Assembly (NCBI GenBank): GCA_963818205.1
Contig: CAWFRG010000001.1
Span: forward strand, 248,001-312,000
Length of the DNA stretch: 64,000 bases
Direction of reading: 5' to 3'
Origin: CAVVYV01 sp963818205
GTDB lineage: Bacteria > Actinomycetota > Thermoleophilia > Solirubrobacterales > 70-9
Part shown: one piece after another, positions 1-8,914 of the stretch
How positions within the stretch are numbered: position 1 is the first letter of the stretch
Layout: every line of letters begins with the position of its first letter
Made by a program: the position numbers and the translations under genes
Notes under the pieces: generated by a model
Databases searched by the model: none
Told to the model about the DNA's origin: nothing
Seen by the model: only the letters and a program-made list of their open reading frames with translations

Positions 1-250
1 GGATCTGTAACCCGCCCCCGCTAACGTAGGGCCCCTCCAGGGAGACGCTCACCGGCACCGAGAGCGACGGCACAGCCTCGGCGCCGGCGACGAAGTCAAT
101 CCTGGTGACCGCGCTGCCGACCGGGTGGCTGAAGGCGGAATCGAGCAGGGCCTCGGGGTCGACCCGCCTGGGTTCCTCGCTCCCGCCGCACGACGCAGTG
201 CCCAGGCCCGCGCAGAGGGCGGCGGCGATGGCGAGCCGGGCGCAGGTCAC
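1..250 (-). CDS. Putative lipoprotein, N-terminal part (runs off left edge)
   Basis: Read on the minus strand from a GTG at 250, the frame stays open to the window edge (83 codons). Residues 1-20 form a signal peptide with a hydrophobic core (LAIAAALCAGLG) ending in a lipobox-like TASC followed by GGS, so the mature protein would be lipid-anchored at the Cys near residue 20. The exported part begins with a DPEALLDSAF stretch, reminiscent of actinobacterial LppX/LprG-like or periplasmic binding lipoproteins, but only about 60 mature residues are visible. The ribosome binding site is weak. Function is unknown. Confidence 0.65.
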   Translation of the reverse strand, partial: MTCARLAIAAALCAGLGTASCGGSEEPRRVDPEALLDSAFSHPVGSAVTRIDFVAGAEAVPSLSVPVSVSLEGPYVSGGGLQI

Positions 251-353
251 CTCGGCGACCCTAGAGGGTTGAGGGGGGTGAGGCGCGTGCGCGTGGGTAA
301 CCCACATCAGCCCTCCAGGCGTCGGGCTCCGGCGTCGGGGTAGGCTGACCCGG

Positions 354-2114
354 ATGGCCGTCAGGGAAGCGATCCCGCGCGAGCCGGAGGCCAAGGAGGC
401 GGTCTCCTCCTTCACCAAGTCGCTCTTCCTCGGCGAGATCCACGAGGATCTGGTCTTCCCCTGGCCCACTCCCGACCTCGAGGAGCAGGGCCGGATCAGA
501 GCCCTGAACGCGCGCATCCGCGAGTACTGCGCCGAGCACTACGACCCGCGCCGGGCCGAGGAGGAGCGCTGGATCCCGGATCGGATCCTCCGCGACCTCG
601 GCGAGATCGGGGCGCTGGGGCTCTACGTGGACAAGCGCTACGGAGGCCAGGGCCTCTCACAGACCGGCTACGCCCGCGTCTTCGAGACGATCGGCCAGAT
701 CGACGCGACCCTGGCGATCGTTCTCGGCGTCCATCAGTCGATCGGCTACAAGGGGATCTCGCTGTTCGGCTCCGACGAGCAGAAGGAGCGCTTCCTGCCC
801 GACCTCGCGATCGGCGAGAAGCTCGCGGCCTTCGCCCTCACCGAGCCCGAGGCGGGCTCCGACGCCTACCACGTCCGCTCCCGCGCGGTCCAGCAGCCCG
901 ACGGCTCCTGGGTCTTGAACGGCGAGAAGCGGTTCATCGGCAACGGCTCTCGGGCCGACGTGATCACCACCTTCGCCCGGGCCGAGGTCAACGGCGAGGA
1001 CAGGCACATCGCCCTCCTGGTGGAGAAGGGGATGAAGGGGCTCGAGGTCGGGGAGCGCTACGAGACGATGGGGCTCCAGGCCAACGACCTCCGCCGGCTC
1101 TATTTCAAGGACGTCAAGGTGCCGGCCGAGAACGTGCTGGGCGAGCCCGGCGAGGGCTTCCGGGTGGCGATGCAGATCCTCAACAACGGGCGGATCGGCC
1201 TTGGCACCGGCTCGGTCGGGGGCGCCAAGAAGCTCCTCGACCTGACCATCGACCACGTCAAGGAGCGCCAGCAGTTCGGCCAGCCCCTGGCCAACTTCGA
1301 GCTGGTCCAGGACAAGGTCGGCTGGATGGTCTCCTACCTCTTCGGGCTGGAGTCGATGTGCTACCTGACCTGTGGACTGGTCGACGCCGGCGTCCCCGAC
1401 TACTCGCTCGAGTCGGCGATCTGCAAGGTCTCGGGGACGGAGTTCCTCTGGTACGCGGTCAACCGCTCGCTGCAGCTCGCGGGTGGCGAGGGCTACCTGC
1501 GCGATCTCCCCTACGAGAAGGTGGTTCGCGACACCCGCATCTATCCGATCTTCGAGGGGGCCAACGACGTCCTCCGGGCCTTCATCACCCTCGGCGGCTT
1601 CAAGCCGGTGGGCGAGAAGCTCTCCGAGCTCGGTGAGCTCGAGCTTTCCGATCCGATCCGCTCGATCGGCGTCCTCATCGAGTACGCCAGCGAGCGGATC
1701 CAGCGCGAGGTCCGCCCCGACCGAATCACGATGGCCCACAAGGAGCTCAAGGACCACGCCGACTCGGTCTCCGACCAGGTCAAGCAGCTGCGCGGGTACA
1801 CCGAGTCGCTGCTGCGCGAGCACAAGAAGGGGATCATCGAGCGCCAGTTCCAGCAGAAGCGCCTGGCCGACAACATCGCCGACATCTACGGGCAGATCGC
1901 CGTCCTCTCCCGGGTCAGCCAGACCTTCGAGGACCAGGGCGTGGAGCCGTCGGGCCAGGAGCGCTACATCGCCGACACCTTCTGCTCCCGGGCGGCGCAC
2001 CGAGTCCGCGGCCGCTTCGAGCAGATCGAGTTGAACGACGACGAGCGGATGGTCGCGATCGCCAAGCTCGCCTACAAGCGCGGCGAGTACGGCTACGCCC
2101 TGTTCGAGGACTAG
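354..2114 (+). CDS. Acyl-CoA dehydrogenase, long-chain type with C-terminal extension
   Basis: FAD enzyme that makes the 2,3-double bond in acyl-CoA, the first step of beta-oxidation. Visible are the N-terminal helical domain, the beta-domain segment FALTEPEAGSDA, the KERQQFGQPLANFE segment and the C-terminal YPIFEGAND motif; Glu401 is the expected catalytic base. At 586 residues it is about 200 longer than medium-chain enzymes; the extra helices after residue 420 match very-long-chain/FadE (YusJ-like) members, so long-chain substrates are likely (inference). A TetR gene follows 61 bases downstream on the same strand and is the natural candidate regulator. Confidence 0.93.
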   Translation: MAVREAIPREPEAKEAVSSFTKSLFLGEIHEDLVFPWPTPDLEEQGRIRALNARIREYCAEHYDPRRAEEERWIPDRILRDLGEIGALGLYVDKRYGGQGLSQTGYARVFETIGQIDATLAIVLGVHQSIGYKGISLFGSDEQKERFLPDLAIGEKLAAFALTEPEAGSDAYHVRSRAVQQPDGSWVLNGEKRFIGNGSRADVITTFARAEVNGEDRHIALLVEKGMKGLEVGERYETMGLQANDLRRLYFKDVKVPAENVLGEPGEGFRVAMQILNNGRIGLGTGSVGGAKKLLDLTIDHVKERQQFGQPLANFELVQDKVGWMVSYLFGLESMCYLTCGLVDAGVPDYSLESAICKVSGTEFLWYAVNRSLQLAGGEGYLRDLPYEKVVRDTRIYPIFEGANDVLRAFITLGGFKPVGEKLSELGELELSDPIRSIGVLIEYASERIQREVRPDRITMAHKELKDHADSVSDQVKQLRGYTESLLREHKKGIIERQFQQKRLADNIADIYGQIAVLSRVSQTFEDQGVEPSGQERYIADTFCSRAAHRVRGRFEQIELNDDERMVAIAKLAYKRGEYGYALFED

Positions 2115-2175
2115 CGGACGCACTCGATCGAGCCGCACCCGGTCCCGCTCGCCCGGGATCTAACCTACAAGCTGT

Positions 2176-2790
2176 ATGCCAAAGACTCGAGCATCAGAGC
2201 GCCCGCTCTCTCGCCGAGACGAGGGGGCGCGGGCGACCCGAGACGCCCTCGTCCAGGCCGGGCTCGACCTCTTCGCCAAGCGCGGCTACTCCGAGGTCGG
2301 GACCGAGGAGGTCGTGGCCCGGGCCCGGGTCACTCGCGGCGCCCTCTACCACCACTTCGAGGACAAGCGCGACCTCTTCCGCGCCGTCCACGAGCGGGTC
2401 GAGGAGGAGCTGATCGAGCGGATCGGCGCCGCGATGGGCGAGGTCGCCGATCCCTGGGAGCTGATCCTGGCCGGGACCCGCTCCTTCCTCGACGCCTGTG
2501 AGGAGCCGGCGGTGAAGCAGATCGCGCTGATCGACGCTCCCGCGGTCCTCGGCTGGGACGAGTGGCGTGAGATCGACGAGCGCTACGGGCTCGGGCTAAC
2601 CCGGACCGCGCTCGGCGGTGCGATCGACGCGGGGGTGCTGAGGCCGCTGCCGCTCGAGCCCCTGTCCCATCTGCTCCTCGCGGCCCTCTCGGAGGCGGCG
2701 CTGATGATCGCCAATGCCGAGGACCCGGCCTCGACCCGGCAGGAGGTCGAGGCGGCGCTGATCGAGTTGCTCGAGGGGCTCCGCGCCTAG
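2176..2790 (+). CDS. TetR-family transcriptional regulator
   Basis: 204 residues. The N-terminal helix-turn-helix is clear (ALVQAGLDLFAKRGY, then VARARVTRGALYHHFEDKRD at about residues 28-72), followed by a divergent all-helical ligand domain. The GALYHHF recognition helix is the classic TetR form. It lies directly behind the long-chain acyl-CoA dehydrogenase, so regulation of fatty-acid degradation by an acyl-CoA-type ligand is a reasonable inference. It is well away from the divergent thiolase. Confidence 0.92.
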   Translation: MPKTRASERPLSRRDEGARATRDALVQAGLDLFAKRGYSEVGTEEVVARARVTRGALYHHFEDKRDLFRAVHERVEEELIERIGAAMGEVADPWELILAGTRSFLDACEEPAVKQIALIDAPAVLGWDEWREIDERYGLGLTRTALGGAIDAGVLRPLPLEPLSHLLLAALSEAALMIANAEDPASTRQEVEAALIELLEGLRA

Positions 2791-3025
2791 GGTCCGGGAT
2801 CGGGCGGCCGCGCCGGTGCCTCGGAATCCGGCGGACCGCGTCGCCGCTCCCGCCGGCGCTCCAGCGCTAGCTTGATCCGCTTCCGGAGGAAGAGGACGAG
2901 GCCGATTCCGATCGCGAGCAGCACGATCACGATCGCGAGCGCAAGCAGCGGCTCCTGAGGACGAGGGCGATCACCACGGCGACGATTCCGTCCTCGGTGA
3001 GGCTGACGAGGATTTCGACTGCCGA
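2787..3025 (-). pseudogene. Remnant of a DUF4126-like membrane protein
   Basis: On the minus strand the peptide VEILVSLTEDGIVAVVIALV can be read and, after one frame shift near 2950, PLLALAIVIVLLAIGIGLVL followed by a basic tail ending at a TAG in 2787-2789. The two pieces resemble the C-terminal end of DUF4126-type integral membrane proteins. A TAA sits directly upstream in frame (3026-3028), so only the last 75 or so residues survive. It lies between the TetR gene and the thiolase. Assignment is by memory of the family's C-terminus and is tentative. Confidence 0.35.
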
Positions 3026-3048
3026 TTAGGCGCTCAATTGAGGCGCTC

Positions 3049-4213
3049 TCAGTTGAGGCGCTCGACGATCATCGCCTCGCCCTGGCCACCCGCGACGCAC
3101 ATCGTCTCGAGACCGACCTGGTGGTCGTCGGTCTCCATCGCGTTGAGCAAGGTGCCCATGATCCGGGCGCCGGTCATCCCGAACGGATGACCGAGGGCGA
3201 TCGCGCCGCCGTGGGTGTTGAGCTTTTCGAGGGGGATGTCGCACTCGGCCATGATCGGGATCACCTGGGCGGCGAAGGCCTCGTTGAGCTCGACAGTGCC
3301 GACATCGCTCATCTTCATCCCGGCGCGGCCGAGCACCTTCTTGATCGCGCCGATCGGGGCGACGCCCATGTACTCGGGCTCGTTGCCATGGGTGGCGGCG
3401 GTGAGGATCTTCGCCCGTGGGCTCAGCCCGAGCGCCTTCGCCTTCTCGTCAGACATCACCAGTGCCGCGGCGGCGCCGTCGTTGAGCGGGCAGGAGTTGC
3501 CTGCGGTCACCCCTCCCCCGCCCTCGAACGCCTCGGGCAGCTCGGCGAGCTTCTCCAGCGTCGAGCTGGCGCGCGGGCCGTCGTCCTTGGCCACCTCGTT
3601 GCCCTCGTGGTCGGAGACCGGGACGATCTCGCGGTCGAAGAAGCCGTCCTCCTGGGACTTCACCGCGAGCTCCTGGGAACGCTGCGCGAACTTGTCCATG
3701 TCTGCGCGGCTGACCTCGTAGCGCTTCGCGACGTTGACAGCGGTGATCCCCATCTCGATGTACGGCGTTGGGGGTGCCGTTCTTGCCCTGGAGCTTCTCG
3801 TTCTGGTCGGCGGCACCAGCGGGCTCGGTGCGCTCGTTGTAGCGGCTCACCCACTCGACCCCGGCGGCGACGTAGGTGTCGCCCTGCCCGGCCCTGATCG
3901 CATTGGCGGCGTGGCGGATCGAGTCGAGGCTCGAGGCGCAGTAGCGGGACATCGTCACCCCGTTGACTGTCTCGGGCAGCTTCTCCGAGAGCAGGACCAT
4001 GATCCGGGCGATGTTGAACGCCTGCAGGCCCTGCGGCATCCCGCAACCGCAGAAGACGTCCTCGACCGAGGCGGGCTCGACCTCCGGGTTGCGCTCGAGC
4101 AGCTGGTCGATAACGAAGGCGCCCATCTCGTCGGGCCGCAGCTGCGCCAGGGAGCCCTTGAAGGCTCGGCCGATCGGCGTGCGGATGGTGTCGACGATCA
4201 CTGCTTCGGGCAT
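3049..4213 (-). CDS. fadA: Acetyl-CoA acyltransferase (thiolase), one frameshift
   Basis: Thiolytic cleavage of 3-ketoacyl-CoA, the last beta-oxidation step, or the reverse condensation. The N-terminal half (from ATG at 4213) carries the nucleophilic Cys92 in SRYCASSLDSI. The C-terminal half carries NEAFAAQ, GGAIALGHPFGMTGARI and CVAGGQGEAM, the remaining active-site blocks. The two halves are in different frames; the break lies near 3765, between GKNGTP and YIEMGITAVN. Joined length is about 388 residues, normal for thiolase I/II. All catalytic blocks are intact, so an indel error is likely. It is divergent from the gene at 4304. Confidence 0.9.
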
Positions 4214-4303
4214 CTGGCGCTCTCCTTTGGTCGTAGGCGCGGGGCCGCGGCACCGGAATGGTATGGAACGTTTGACCTTCGGCGCTGTCTAGGATGGTCG
4301 GCA

Positions 4304-4988
4304 ATGGCTGACACGGAGTCCGGCTCCCGCCGCCCCAGCTTCGTCGAGACTCTGCGCGAAGGGTGGAAGCCGCCGCGGAGGCGCTCGAAGGCGGCTGACC
4401 CCTCGGCGAAGGCGACCGAGGCCTCGACGGCGACTGAGGGCTCCGAGGCGACCAAGGAGGCGGCCGCGACCAAGGCCACGAACGGCGCCAGCACCAAGCC
4501 GGCGGCGCAGCACAGAGACCGCCGCCGGATCGAAGCCGCCCGACCCGAATCTGACGGAGCGAATGGAAGGCGTGCAGGGCTGGATGGCCGAGCTCGAGCG
4601 CAAGCAGGGGCGGATGACCTACTTCGGCGCGGCCGCCACCGCCCTTGCGGTGCTGGCCGCGGCCGCGGCGCTCTACCTCGCGATCACCACGCCCAACAGC
4701 GCCTCCAAGGACGACTTCGACGACCTCGAGGCCCAGGTTCAGACCCTCCAGGAGCAGATCAACCAGGCGACGGCGGACCAGGCCCGGCTGAAGGCGCTCA
4801 ACTCGAGCATCCAGTCGCTCGATTCGAGGGTCGCCGCGAGCGAGCAGAAGGCGAACCAACAGGCAAGCGAGATCGCGGCGCGTCAAGGCGCAGGCGCAGG
4901 CGGCCCGACAGGCGGCGGCCACGGCGACGCCCGCGCCGGCGCCCGACGACACCGACAACCACCCCCGCGCGCAACGAAGCAGCCCTAG
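4304..4988 (+). CDS. Membrane-anchored coiled-coil protein, frameshifted
   Basis: Starts at ATG 4304 with a charged, Ala/Thr/Glu-rich cytoplasmic region (LREGWKPPRRRSK). A frame break near 4515 is needed to reach the second frame, which reads PPDPNLTERMEGVQGWMAEL, one transmembrane helix (AAATALAVLAAAAALYLAIT) and a heptad-like coiled coil (DLEAQVQTLQEQINQATADQ) up to about 4880. A further break near 4885 would give an Ala/Gln/Pro-rich tail. No enzymatic motif is present. A structural or scaffold role is possible; I do not recognise a named family. Confidence 0.55.
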
Positions 4989-5033
4989 AGCTCGCGGGTC
5001 GCCGAGCGCGAGCGGGGCCCCCAGGCCGTGCTT

Positions 5034-5047
5034 GTGCGTATACGCAC
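5034..5047. promoter_or_regulatory. Perfect 14-bp palindrome upstream of the DUF5679-like gene
   Basis: GTGCGTATACGCAC is a perfect palindrome about 130 bases upstream of the ATG at 5174. Between it and the gene lie a duplicated GGGTAAGCC (5128-5136 and 5139-5147) and a hairpin arm pair GCCTCG (5134-5139)/CGAGGC (5151-5156) just before the ribosome binding site. It could be an operator; no adjacent regulator gene identifies its binder. Confidence 0.35.
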
Positions 5048-5173
5048 ATTCCCTGAGGACGTCTTGCATGGCTCGTCCGGTAACTGCTCTAGCGTGACCG
5101 CGCCAAGGTTGTCCAGGCACGATCCACGGGTAAGCCTCGGGTAAGCCAAGCGAGGCTCGAAAGGAGGTCCTCA

Positions 5174-5323
5174 ATGGCTGAGGGCTACTGCGTCAAGGAG
5201 CGCAAGAAGGTCGAAATTCAGGACCCGCAGCAGGTCACGATGAAGAACGGTCGCCCCGCGATCCAGGGCACCTGCCCGGACTGCGGGACGAAGATCTTCA
5301 AGATCGGGAAGCTCGAGGCCTAG
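5174..5323 (+). CDS. Small DUF5679-like zinc-ribbon protein
   Basis: 49-residue protein with a perfect Shine-Dalgarno (AAGGAGGT, 5161-5168) six bases before the ATG. The sequence shows YCVKERKKVEI, then VTMKNGRPAIQGTC and CPDCGTKIFKIG, matching the DUF5679 pattern of small zinc-ribbon proteins. The family usually has CxxC at the N-terminal knuckle; here the second Cys is replaced (YCVKE), leaving one Cys there and the intact CPDC pair at the C-terminus, so a normal four-Cys site cannot form. Function unknown; likely nucleic-acid or protein binding. Confidence 0.75.
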   Translation: MAEGYCVKERKKVEIQDPQQVTMKNGRPAIQGTCPDCGTKIFKIGKLEA

Positions 5324-5963
5324 TCCTCCTCTTTTGAACTCGTGGGGGTCCCCCCACGAGCGCCCGGCGGCCAGCCGGGGTGGGTGGCACGCGTGCTCTG
5401 ACCTCATCGAGCAGGCGTGTCGCCAGCTCTGGGGCCTCCTCTCCCGGCGCGGGAGCGCCGCCGGCGGGCCTGAAGAAGGTCACCCGCACACGTGGGCGGC
5501 GGGGAAAGCGGACGTACTCGGCGCACCCCTCGACCGCGCAGAGGACCACCTGCGCCTCCGGGCACGATTTCGCCAGCCGGCCGACGCCGCTGCGGGCGCG
5601 TAGGCGCTCGCCCCAGGAGAGCCCGCCCTCCGGGAAGACGCAGACCGACTGTCCGGCATCCAGGGCCTCGACCGCCTTCTCCAGGGCGACGGCGTCGCCG
5701 GCGCCGCGGCGGATCGGGATCTGATTGAGCGCGTACAGCAGGGGGCCGAGGCCGGGAATCCGCCAGAGGCTGGCCCGAGCGAGGAAGCGAAGGCGGCGGC
5801 GGGGCTTGATCGCGAGTCCGATCAGGACCGGGTCCCACTGGCTGTCGTGGTTGGGCACGACCAGCAGCGGACCATCGGCCGGAACCTGGTCCAGCCCGGT
5901 GACCCGTAGCCTCCCCCACCAGGCAAGGGGGCGGAGCAGGGCCGCGACGGCGTCGTAGACCAC
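5298..5963 (-). CDS. 1-acyl-glycerol-3-phosphate acyltransferase-like (PlsC family)
   Basis: Transfers an acyl chain to a lysophospholipid or related acceptor at the membrane. The catalytic NHDSQWDP block gives the HX4D motif (His39, Asp44), and FPEGG at 110-114 is the acceptor-binding block. An N-terminal hydrophobic segment precedes the catalytic domain. The basic C-terminal tail (from about residue 195) is encoded through the hairpin at 5339-5360 and overlaps the end of the DUF5679-like gene by 26 bases. This suggests the true stop may be earlier and lost to an indel. Confidence 0.85.
   Translation of the reverse strand: MVYDAVAALLRPLAWWGRLRVTGLDQVPADGPLLVVPNHDSQWDPVLIGLAIKPRRRLRFLARASLWRIPGLGPLLYALNQIPIRRGAGDAVALEKAVEALDAGQSVCVFPEGGLSWGERLRARSGVGRLAKSCPEAQVVLCAVEGCAEYVRFPRRPRVRVTFFRPAGGAPAPGEEAPELATRLLDEVRARVPPTPAGRRALVGGPPRVQKRRTRPRASRS
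5339..5360. terminator. Strong hairpin between convergent genes
   Basis: A near-perfect inverted repeat with arms CTCGTGGGG and CCCCACGAG directly follows the small gene ending at 5323 and faces the acyltransferase on the other strand. There is no long T-run, so it is called as a probable bidirectional terminator on position and stem strength. Confidence 0.55.
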
Positions 5964-6077
5964 GGTCGCGGAACCTACTAGCGTCCAGGCGCCCGACGAC
6001 CCCTATGCCGCCCGGGCGCCGGTTGGTCGGGTGGCATTCGTCACCTGCGTGCCCTCCTCCTGACACAATCGCCGCCG

Positions 6078-6479
6078 ATGGAGCAGAAGCCGCTCGAGCT
6101 GATCCTCGCCCGCAACTTCCTCACCAGCCTCTCGACCCCCGCCTTTCTGGTCGACCGCGAAGGAGACCTTCTCTTCTACAACGAGGCCGCGGGGGCGCTG
6201 CTCGGGATCTCCTTCGAGGAGTCGGGCCGGATGCCGGCCTCGGAGTGGAGCAGGGCGTTCGGCCCCTTCGGCGACGATGGCAAGCCGATGCCGATCGAGA
6301 AGAACCCCAATACCAAGGCGCTTCGCAGAGGTCGCCCGGGGCATGGGCGGTTCAAGATCCGCTCGGTGCGGGGCGATACCTACGAGATCGAGTCCAGCGC
6401 CATGCCGATCGTCGCCGACGGCGGCCAGGAAGGTGCGATGATCTTCTTCTGGCCTAGCGAATGCAAATTCCGGGAATAG
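6078..6479 (+). CDS. Single PAS-domain protein
   Basis: 133 residues consisting of essentially one PAS fold: TPAFLVDREGDLLFYNEAAG then a FEESG helix, a central variable loop, and beta-strands FKIRSVRGDTYEIESSAMPI. There is no attached kinase, cyclase or HTH. It lies about 95 bases upstream of a metallo-beta-lactamase-fold hydrolase on the same strand, probably co-transcribed; the gap holds a direct repeat of GGCAGGAGGAC. It may act as a small sensor or ligand-binding partner. No cofactor-binding residue can be assigned. Confidence 0.85.
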   Translation: MEQKPLELILARNFLTSLSTPAFLVDREGDLLFYNEAAGALLGISFEESGRMPASEWSRAFGPFGDDGKPMPIEKNPNTKALRRGRPGHGRFKIRSVRGDTYEIESSAMPIVADGGQEGAMIFFWPSECKFRE

Positions 6480-6573
6480 CGATTAGAACTCCGGGATCGG
6501 GGCAGGCACTCCGGCAGGAGGACGAGAGAGATGAAGAGGCTTCGGGCAGGAGGACAGGAGAGGTGAGCAGAAG

Positions 6574-7479
6574 ATGAAGGTCAAGGTCTGGGGGGCACGG
6601 GGTTCCGTCCCGGCCCCGGGACCGGAGATGAACCGTTACGGCGGCAACACCTCCTGCGTCGAGCTCGAGCTCTCCGACGGCTCCACCTTGATCATCGACG
6701 CCGGCACCGGCATCCGAAGCCTCGGGGTGGGGATCGCCGCCACGCTGCCCAAGGTCAACATCCTCCTCACCCACCTTCACCTCGACCACATCCAGGGCCT
6801 GATGTTCTTCGCCCCCTGCTTCCGGTCGGGGTCCTCGATCACGATCTGGGGACCGTCGTCACCGGAGGCCTCGCTCGAGGAGCGGATCGCCCGCTATATC
6901 TCGGCGCCGCTCTCCCCGGTCGAGGTGCGAGAGCTTCCCTGCGAGGTCTCCTTCCTCGATACCCCGGCCACCGAGTGGGAGGTGGGGCCGGCGACGGTCC
7001 GCGCCGAGGCGGTCACCCATCGCGGCCCCACCCTCGGCTACCGGATCACCGACGGGGCCACCACCCTCACCTACATCTCCGACCATGAGCCGGGCCTCGG
7101 CGCCCCGCTCGAGTCGCTGGAGCCGGAGTGGATCTCGGGATACGACCTCGCCCGCCACACCGACCTCCTGATCCACGACTGCCAGTACACCGATGCCGAG
7201 TACCCCGAGCACGTCGGCTGGGGCCACTCCCGGCTCACCGACACCCTCACCTTCGCCCGCCGCGTCGATGCCCGCCGGTTGATGCTCTTCCATCACGACC
7301 CGCTTCACTCGGACGAATTCCTGGATGCCTTCCAGGAGACGGCCACCGAGCGCTGGTCGGAGATGGGCGGCGACCCGGCCGCGATCGAGATGGCGGCCGA
7401 GCGGGACGAGTTCGAGGTGATCGCGCCCGGAGAAGGTCCCGGCCGCGGCAAGCCGCGGCTGAGCGCCGCCTGCGCCTAG
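6574..7479 (+). CDS. Metallo-beta-lactamase-fold hydrolase
   Basis: Binuclear metal hydrolase of the RNase Z/PqqB-like branch. The signature THLHLDH (His67, His69, Asp71, His72) binds the metal pair. Further ligands are likely in YISDHEPG, LLIHDCQYT, GWGHS and LFHHDP. The N-terminus KVKVWGARGSVPAPGP with RYGGNTSCVE is the conserved opening of this subfamily, often seen linked to signalling domains. Substrate cannot be read from sequence; cyclic nucleotides or small phosphodiesters are possible. It is paired with the upstream PAS protein. Confidence 0.88.
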   Translation: MKVKVWGARGSVPAPGPEMNRYGGNTSCVELELSDGSTLIIDAGTGIRSLGVGIAATLPKVNILLTHLHLDHIQGLMFFAPCFRSGSSITIWGPSSPEASLEERIARYISAPLSPVEVRELPCEVSFLDTPATEWEVGPATVRAEAVTHRGPTLGYRITDGATTLTYISDHEPGLGAPLESLEPEWISGYDLARHTDLLIHDCQYTDAEYPEHVGWGHSRLTDTLTFARRVDARRLMLFHHDPLHSDEFLDAFQETATERWSEMGGDPAAIEMAAERDEFEVIAPGEGPGRGKPRLSAACA

Positions 7480-8903
7480 AGCAGGTTGGGCCGGCGGTCC
7501 GCCCAGGGCCGCTCCGCCTCGAGCTGGGCGGCGAGCGAGATCAGCGTCGGCTCGTCGTTGGGGCGGGCGACGACCATCACCGAGCGCGGCAGGCCGCCCT
7601 CGGTGAACCCGGCCGGGATCGCGGCCGCGGGCTGCCCGGTGTAGTTCCAGGCGGCGCCGTAGGGATAGACGTTGGCCATCCCCCTGATCGTGCTCAGCGC
7701 CCCCTTGTCGCGCCAGTGCCCGACCTCGACCGGAAGCTTCGCGGTCGCCGGGGTGATCAACAGGTCGAAGTCCCGAAAGAGCTCCTGGATCCGGGCTGCG
7801 GCCCGGGGCTGCCGCTCCCGAACCCGGCGCAGATGCCGGTCGCTGTAGAGCCGGCCGAGGCGGACGAACCCCTTGGTCTGGTCGGAGAGCCGTTCCGGAT
7901 GGGGAAGGGTCTGCGCCTCGTCGCGGATCCCGCGGAAGTAGAGCGGATAGAAGTCGGTGATCAGCCGGCCGTATCGCGGGGCCGCCTCGGTCACCTCGTG
8001 GCCGAGCGAGCGGAGCAGCTCGATCGTCTCCTCGTAGGCGGCGATCACCTCATCGTCCTTGGGCACCGGCAGGATCGTCTTCGTGGTGCAGGCGATCCTC
8101 AGCTTGCCCGGGGGCGTCCTCGCCGCCTCGACCAGGGGGCGATCGTGCGGCGGCGGCGAATCGAAGTCGCCGGGTACCGAGCCGGCGATCGTGTCGAGAT
8201 AGAGGGCGGTGTCGATCACGCTGCGGCTGACGCAGCCGGAGACCGAGAGCCCGTGCCAGTGCTCCCGATCTGGGGTGAGCGAGACGCGGTTCCGCTGGGG
8301 CTTGAGCCCAAAGAGGCCGCAGTAGGCCGACGGATATCGGATCGAGCCGGCGCCGTCGGTGGCGTGGGCAATCGCGCACAGCCCGGCCGCGGTGGCGACG
8401 CCGCTGCCGCCGCTGGAGCCCCCGCAGGTGCGCGAGGGGTCCCAGGGGTTGCGGGTGTCGCCCCAGGTCGGGGACTCGGTGAAGCCGTAGATCGCGAGCT
8501 CAGGCAGATTCGTCTTCCCGATCACGATCGCGCCGGCCTCGCGCAGCTTCCTGACCACGTGGCTGTCCTCGGCGGCGGGCGCCCCATAGGCGGCGGTCCC
8601 GTGGGCGGTGATCTCGCCGGCGTAGTCGATGTTGTCCTTGATCGCGACCGGCACCCCGAGCAGCGGCGCCTCGCCGGAGCTCCCCAGCCGCTTGCCGGCC
8701 TCGTCGGCCTCGGCGAGGGCGCGCTCCCCGAAGACCGTGCGGTAGGCGTTCAGCCCGGGATCGATCCGCTCGATCCGCTCCAGGTAGAGCTCGACAAGTT
8801 CCCTGGGCGAGACCTCCTTCGCCCTCACCATCTCGGCCTGGCGGGCGGCTCCCGCGAAGGCGACGTCGATGTCGCGCGCTTCGCTGAGCTCGTTCACCTC
8901 CAT
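7476..8903 (-). CDS. Amidase (amidase-signature family)
   Basis: 475 residues from ATG 8903. The catalytic Ser-cisSer-Lys triad is visible: Lys89 in VAIKDNID, the Gly/Ser-rich GGSSGGSG (Ser163/164) and nucleophile Ser187 in GAGSIRYPS. Family members hydrolyse amides such as indole-acetamide, nicotinamide or 6-aminohexanoate oligomers; the exact substrate is not readable. It starts 11 bases after the stop of the flavin amine oxidase, so the two are very probably one operon. Its stop overlaps the end of the convergent hydrolase gene by four bases. Confidence 0.92.
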   Translation of the reverse strand: MEVNELSEARDIDVAFAGAARQAEMVRAKEVSPRELVELYLERIERIDPGLNAYRTVFGERALAEADEAGKRLGSSGEAPLLGVPVAIKDNIDYAGEITAHGTAAYGAPAAEDSHVVRKLREAGAIVIGKTNLPELAIYGFTESPTWGDTRNPWDPSRTCGGSSGGSGVATAAGLCAIAHATDGAGSIRYPSAYCGLFGLKPQRNRVSLTPDREHWHGLSVSGCVSRSVIDTALYLDTIAGSVPGDFDSPPPHDRPLVEAARTPPGKLRIACTTKTILPVPKDDEVIAAYEETIELLRSLGHEVTEAAPRYGRLITDFYPLYFRGIRDEAQTLPHPERLSDQTKGFVRLGRLYSDRHLRRVRERQPRAAARIQELFRDFDLLITPATAKLPVEVGHWRDKGALSTIRGMANVYPYGAAWNYTGQPAAAIPAGFTEGGLPRSVMVVARPNDEPTLISLAAQLEAERPWADRRPNLL

Positions 8904-8914
8904 GCGGGCGCCGA

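Noticed and set aside
657..2138. 493-codon open frame antisense to the acyl-CoA dehydrogenase
   Set aside because: Composition is a mirror of the high-GC coding strand (Leu/Val/Glu/Asp repeats), no family motif, and the other strand carries an intact conserved enzyme.
3026..3062. Three near-copies of AGGCGCTC just after the thiolase stop
   Set aside because: Probably chance duplication of the thiolase 3' end; too short to interpret.
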